A stretch of 16,086 nt of DNA from an uncultured Prevotellaceae bacterium (GTDB taxonomy: Bacteria; Bacteroidota; Bacteroidia; Bacteroidales; Muribaculaceae). The notes below the pieces were generated by a model. The model did not search any database. It was not told where the DNA came from and saw nothing but the letters and a program-made list of their open reading frames with translations. The position numbers and the translations under genes are program-made. How positions within the stretch are numbered: position 1 is the stretch's first letter; each line of letters begins with the position of its first letter. The DNA lies in the NCBI GenBank assembly GCA_946055125.1, contig CAMGFF010000017.1, forward strand, positions 1 to 16,086, in the 5' to 3' direction. Positions 13,678 to 16,086 of this stretch are shown here, one piece after another.

Positions 13678-14388
13678 ATGGAAGAAAGATTGCGTATTCT
13701 GCTGTGCGAAGATGATGAGAATCTTGGCATGCTTTTAAGAGAATATCTCCAGGCCAAAGGCTTCAGTGCCGACTTGCTTGCCGACGGAGAAAGTGGCTAC
13801 AAGGCTTTCCTCAAAGGAAAATACGACCTATGCGTGCTCGATGTGATGATGCCCAAGAAGGACGGATTCGCACTGGCACAGGAAATACGCACCGTCAACA
13901 GCGAGGTGCCCATCATTTTCCTCACCGCCAAGTCGCTCAAGGAGGACATACTCGAGGGCTTCAAGATTGGAGCCGACGACTATATCACCAAGCCATTCAG
14001 CATGGAGGAGCTGGTGTTCCGCATTGAGGCCATACTGCGCCGCGTGAGAGGCAAGAAGGGCAAGGAAATCACCATGTACAAGATTGGCAAGTTCACCTTC
14101 GACACCCAGAAGCAAGTGCTCATGGTTGATGACAAGGTGACGAAGCTCACAACCAAGGAGTCGGAGCTGCTGAGCCTCCTCTGCGCCCATGTGAACGAGA
14201 TTCTTGAGCGCAACTTCGCCCTGAAGACAATATGGATCGACGACAACTACTTCAACGCCCGCAGCATGGACGTGTATATCACCAAGCTGCGCAAGCACCT
14301 CAAGGACGACCCGTCGATTGAGATTATCAACATTCACGGCAAGGGCTACAAGCTCATCGCCCCCGACGTGGAAGCCAAAGCAAAATAG
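13678..14388 (+). CDS. rprY: OmpR/PhoB-type response regulator RprY
   Basis: A 236-residue two-domain regulator. The receiver domain (about 5-120) has acidic pocket residues Glu11, Asp12 and Asp13, phosphoacceptor Asp55 in LCVLDVMMPKKDG, Thr83 and Lys105 in YITKPF. After a short basic linker (RRVRGKKGK) the winged-helix DNA-binding domain runs from about 135, with TKLTTKESELLSLL, the recognition-helix region NARSMDVYITKLRKHL and the wing INIHGKGYKLI. The residues are all canonical, and the sequence closely resembles Bacteroides and Porphyromonas RprY as I remember them. It shares an operon with rprX and probably continues into plsC. Target genes cannot be read from this window. Confidence 0.92.
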   Translation: MEERLRILLCEDDENLGMLLREYLQAKGFSADLLADGESGYKAFLKGKYDLCVLDVMMPKKDGFALAQEIRTVNSEVPIIFLTAKSLKEDILEGFKIGADDYITKPFSMEELVFRIEAILRRVRGKKGKEITMYKIGKFTFDTQKQVLMVDDKVTKLTTKESELLSLLCAHVNEILERNFALKTIWIDDNYFNARSMDVYITKLRKHLKDDPSIEIINIHGKGYKLIAPDVEAKAK

Positions 14389-14404
14389 AGAACCCACAAG
14401 CTGA

Positions 14405-14468
14405 GAGGTAAGCGGTAGGAGGAACGACATTCGTGTTTCTCTTACCCCTTACCTCTTACCTCATTACC
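14405..14468 (+). repeat. TTACC tandem repeats with an upstream inverted copy
   Basis: TTACC occurs at 14442, 14449, 14456 and 14464, a 7-7-8 base rhythm in a pyrimidine-rich strand. GAGGTAAG at 14405-14412 is the exact reverse complement of CTTACCTC at 14455-14462, so the rprY-plsC gap can fold into a stem with a loop of about 42 bases. It ends 12 bases before the plsC ATG. Confidence 0.5.
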
Positions 14469-14480
14469 TTTCAAGAAATC

Positions 14481-15194
14481 ATGAAACTTATCAGCTTTCT
14501 GTATCAATGGCTTGTGGCAATTCCGCTGCTGGTGGTAATCACCATCGTCATCGCACTCGCCACGAGCATAGGCAGCATTCTCTTTGGCGGAAAATGGTGG
14601 GGCTACTATCCACCTCACCTGTGGGCCAAGTGCTGGTGCCGGCTGTTCTTCATAAAGGTGCGCGTGGAAGGCCGAGAGCATATCGACCCGGCCACCTCCT
14701 ATGTGTTTGTCGCCAACCACCAGAGCAGCTACGATATTTATTCCATTTATGGCTACTTAGGCCACAACTTCAAGTGGATGATGAAGAAAAGCCTCGAGAA
14801 AGTGCCCTTTGTGGGCGTGGCTTGCCGCTGTGCCGGGCACATCATGGTGGACCGCTCAAGCGCAGCCGCCGTGAAGAGAACCATGGAAACGGCCAAGCAA
14901 CGGCTGCAGGGCGGAATGTCGCTCGTGGTGTTCCCCGAGGGCGCCCGCACCTGGGATGGAAAGATGCGCGGCTTCAAGCGCGGCGCATTCAAGCTCGCAA
15001 TGGACTTCAACCTCCCTATCGTGCCAATCACCATCAATGGAGCATTTGAGGTGATGCCCCGCACCACCTACCAGATTAAGCCATTCGGCACCATCACCCT
15101 CACCATTCACCGCCCCATTGAGCATAATGGCGAGGACCTCGACACCATAATGGCACAGTGCCACTCCATCATCGAGTCGCGACTCAACAAATAG
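14481..15194 (+). CDS. plsC: 1-acyl-sn-glycerol-3-phosphate acyltransferase, PlsC-like
   Basis: A 237-residue membrane-associated acyltransferase that should acylate lysophosphatidic acid at sn-2 to give phosphatidic acid. An N-terminal hydrophobic segment (about 12-35) is followed by VEGREHI, then block I NHQSSYD (79-85) with the His and Asp of the HX4D catalytic motif. Further motifs are FPEGART (151-157) for glycerol-phosphate binding and LPIVPITI. The length is normal for PlsC. ATG 14481 is chosen over GTG 14433, because the extra 16 residues would be coded by the TTACC repeat. It follows rprY by 92 bases on the same strand and is probably co-transcribed. A related lyso-lipid acyltransferase (for example ornithine-lipid type) cannot be excluded. 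Confidence 0.88.
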   Translation: MKLISFLYQWLVAIPLLVVITIVIALATSIGSILFGGKWWGYYPPHLWAKCWCRLFFIKVRVEGREHIDPATSYVFVANHQSSYDIYSIYGYLGHNFKWMMKKSLEKVPFVGVACRCAGHIMVDRSSAAAVKRTMETAKQRLQGGMSLVVFPEGARTWDGKMRGFKRGAFKLAMDFNLPIVPITINGAFEVMPRTTYQIKPFGTITLTIHRPIEHNGEDLDTIMAQCHSIIESRLNK

Positions 15195-15239
15195 TTTTTT
15201 TACTTCACTCATACCTCTCTCTCGCCTACTGCGAAGATA

Positions 15240-16086
15240 ATGAAACGAATTATTGCTATTTTTCTTGCTATATTGCCTGTGCTTGCCGCAATGGCGCAGT
15301 TTGCCGGCGACAACATCAAGAACAATCCCGAATACATATGGGGCGAAGGACGCGGCAACACCGTGGATGTGGCCGACCGCGACGCTCTTGCCGAGCTGGT
15401 GAGCCAGGTGTCGCTCTTCGTGAAGCGCGAAGGCTCGCTTGTAATCGACAACGTGCAGGCCGGCAAAGACGTGAAAAGCGAAGTGAAATATGAAAGCGTG
15501 ATGAAGACTTATTCCTTTGCCCAGCTCGACAACGTGCAGCGCGTGGTGGATGGCGACGAGCCCGATTTCAGGGTGGTGCGCTACATAAAGAAAGCCGAAA
15601 TCGACCGCATCTTCACAGCCCGCATTCAAAAGCTCAAGAACATGGTGCGCGTGGCCAACAACGCCTACCTCCGTGGCCAGCACGGCGAGGCGCTGCGCTA
15701 CTACTACTGGTCGCTCGTGCTGCTCGAGAGCGTGCGCCACAGCAACGATGTGACCGTGACCGATGAGAAGCAGGTGGAGCATGCCGCCGGCTTGTGGCTC
15801 CGGGAGCGCATCAACGCCATTCTCGGCTCCATAACTTGCTCTATGGTGAAGCACGACGAGGGCAACACCTATGAGCTGGCATTCCTGAGCAACGGGAAGC
15901 CCGTTGCCAGCCTCGACTTCACCTACTTCGACGGACAGGACTACAGCGAGGTGACAAGCGTGCTCGACGGGCAAGCCCTTGTGGAGCTGCGCATGGGGCA
16001 CACTGCCTCCACCCTGCAAGTGAGGGTGGAATATAAATATTCATTCGACGCACAAAGCGACCGCGAAGTGGCCCGGGTGCTCGAGG
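15240..16086 (+). CDS. Secreted LPP20-like protein, 3' end outside the window
   Basis: An open frame of 282 codons begins at ATG 15240 and is still open at the window edge. The first 20 residues are a signal peptide (MKRIIAIFLAILPVLAAMA, cleavage likely before Gln20), so the protein is exported. The segment YIWGEGRGNTVDVADRDALAELVSQVS (about 32-58) resembles the start of LPP20-type domains, in which a G.G....A...A...L...I pattern is common. Next comes a helical, Arg-rich region with Tyr-Tyr-Tyr near 160, then a beta-rich part. A 45-base gap with a T-run separates it from plsC on the same strand. The family call is weak; I do not recognise a function. Homologues next to rprXY-plsC in other Bacteroidales would make it a conserved operon member. 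Confidence 0.75.
   Translation, partial: MKRIIAIFLAILPVLAAMAQFAGDNIKNNPEYIWGEGRGNTVDVADRDALAELVSQVSLFVKREGSLVIDNVQAGKDVKSEVKYESVMKTYSFAQLDNVQRVVDGDEPDFRVVRYIKKAEIDRIFTARIQKLKNMVRVANNAYLRGQHGEALRYYYWSLVLLESVRHSNDVTVTDEKQVEHAAGLWLRERINAILGSITCSMVKHDEGNTYELAFLSNGKPVASLDFTYFDGQDYSEVTSVLDGQALVELRMGHTASTLQVRVEYKYSFDAQSDREVARVLE

Noticed and set aside
14856..16019. 387-codon - strand frame over plsC and the LPP20-like gene
   Set aside because: It covers two sense genes with clear motifs or a signal peptide and has shadow-type composition.

Overview
The window looks like chromosomal DNA of a gut-type Bacteroidales. Three signs point there. Five genes carry the Bacteroidota promoter element TAnnTTTG, with almost no Shine-Dalgarno sequences. 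There is a recognisable RprX/RprY two-component pair. There is also an EF-G paralog of the Bacteroides EF-G2 type. The exact family (Muribaculaceae, Prevotella-like or Bacteroides-like) cannot be decided from the sequence alone. No rRNA, tRNA or CRISPR array was seen.

Region 1 (1-640) is insertion-sequence debris: a short start of an IS66 TnpB-like gene on the + strand, a pair of 26-base direct repeats, and the C-terminal end of an IS66 transposase on the - strand. Region 2 (640-3770) is an arsenic-response operon, arsR-arsE-arsF-arsG-permease. Two nearly identical operators lie before arsR and before arsE. Its last gene, a thioredoxin-coupled arsenate reductase (arsC), is broken by an internal deletion across a six-base microhomology and also lacks an ATG. 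The cluster has no ArsA, ArsB, Acr3 or ArsD, so what remains is the ArsEFG/permease branch rather than ordinary arsenate detoxification.

Region 3 (3788-9331) holds a Uup-type ABC-F ATPase on the - strand and a divergently transcribed, membrane-anchored protein with a TerB-like region and a CbbX/SpoVK-type AAA+ domain. A lone AAA-like/PD-(D/E)XK protein follows; its promoter is embedded in a perfect 9-base inverted repeat, a strong operator candidate.

Region 4 (9332-11782) is an EF-G paralog whose GTPase motifs have lost the catalytic histidine. It is preceded by an AT-rich regulatory region and followed by a perfect 16-bp hairpin. Region 5 (11783-16086) is the rprX-rprY pair from a good promoter, then a PlsC-type acyltransferase and the start of a secreted LPP20-like protein that runs off the window. 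These four genes are co-directional and closely spaced.

The most interesting points are the eroding ars cluster, the EF-G paralog with a degenerate GTPase centre, the TerB/AAA+ membrane protein of unknown role, and the operator at the AAA/PD-(D/E)XK gene. No wholly new multi-gene system was found.
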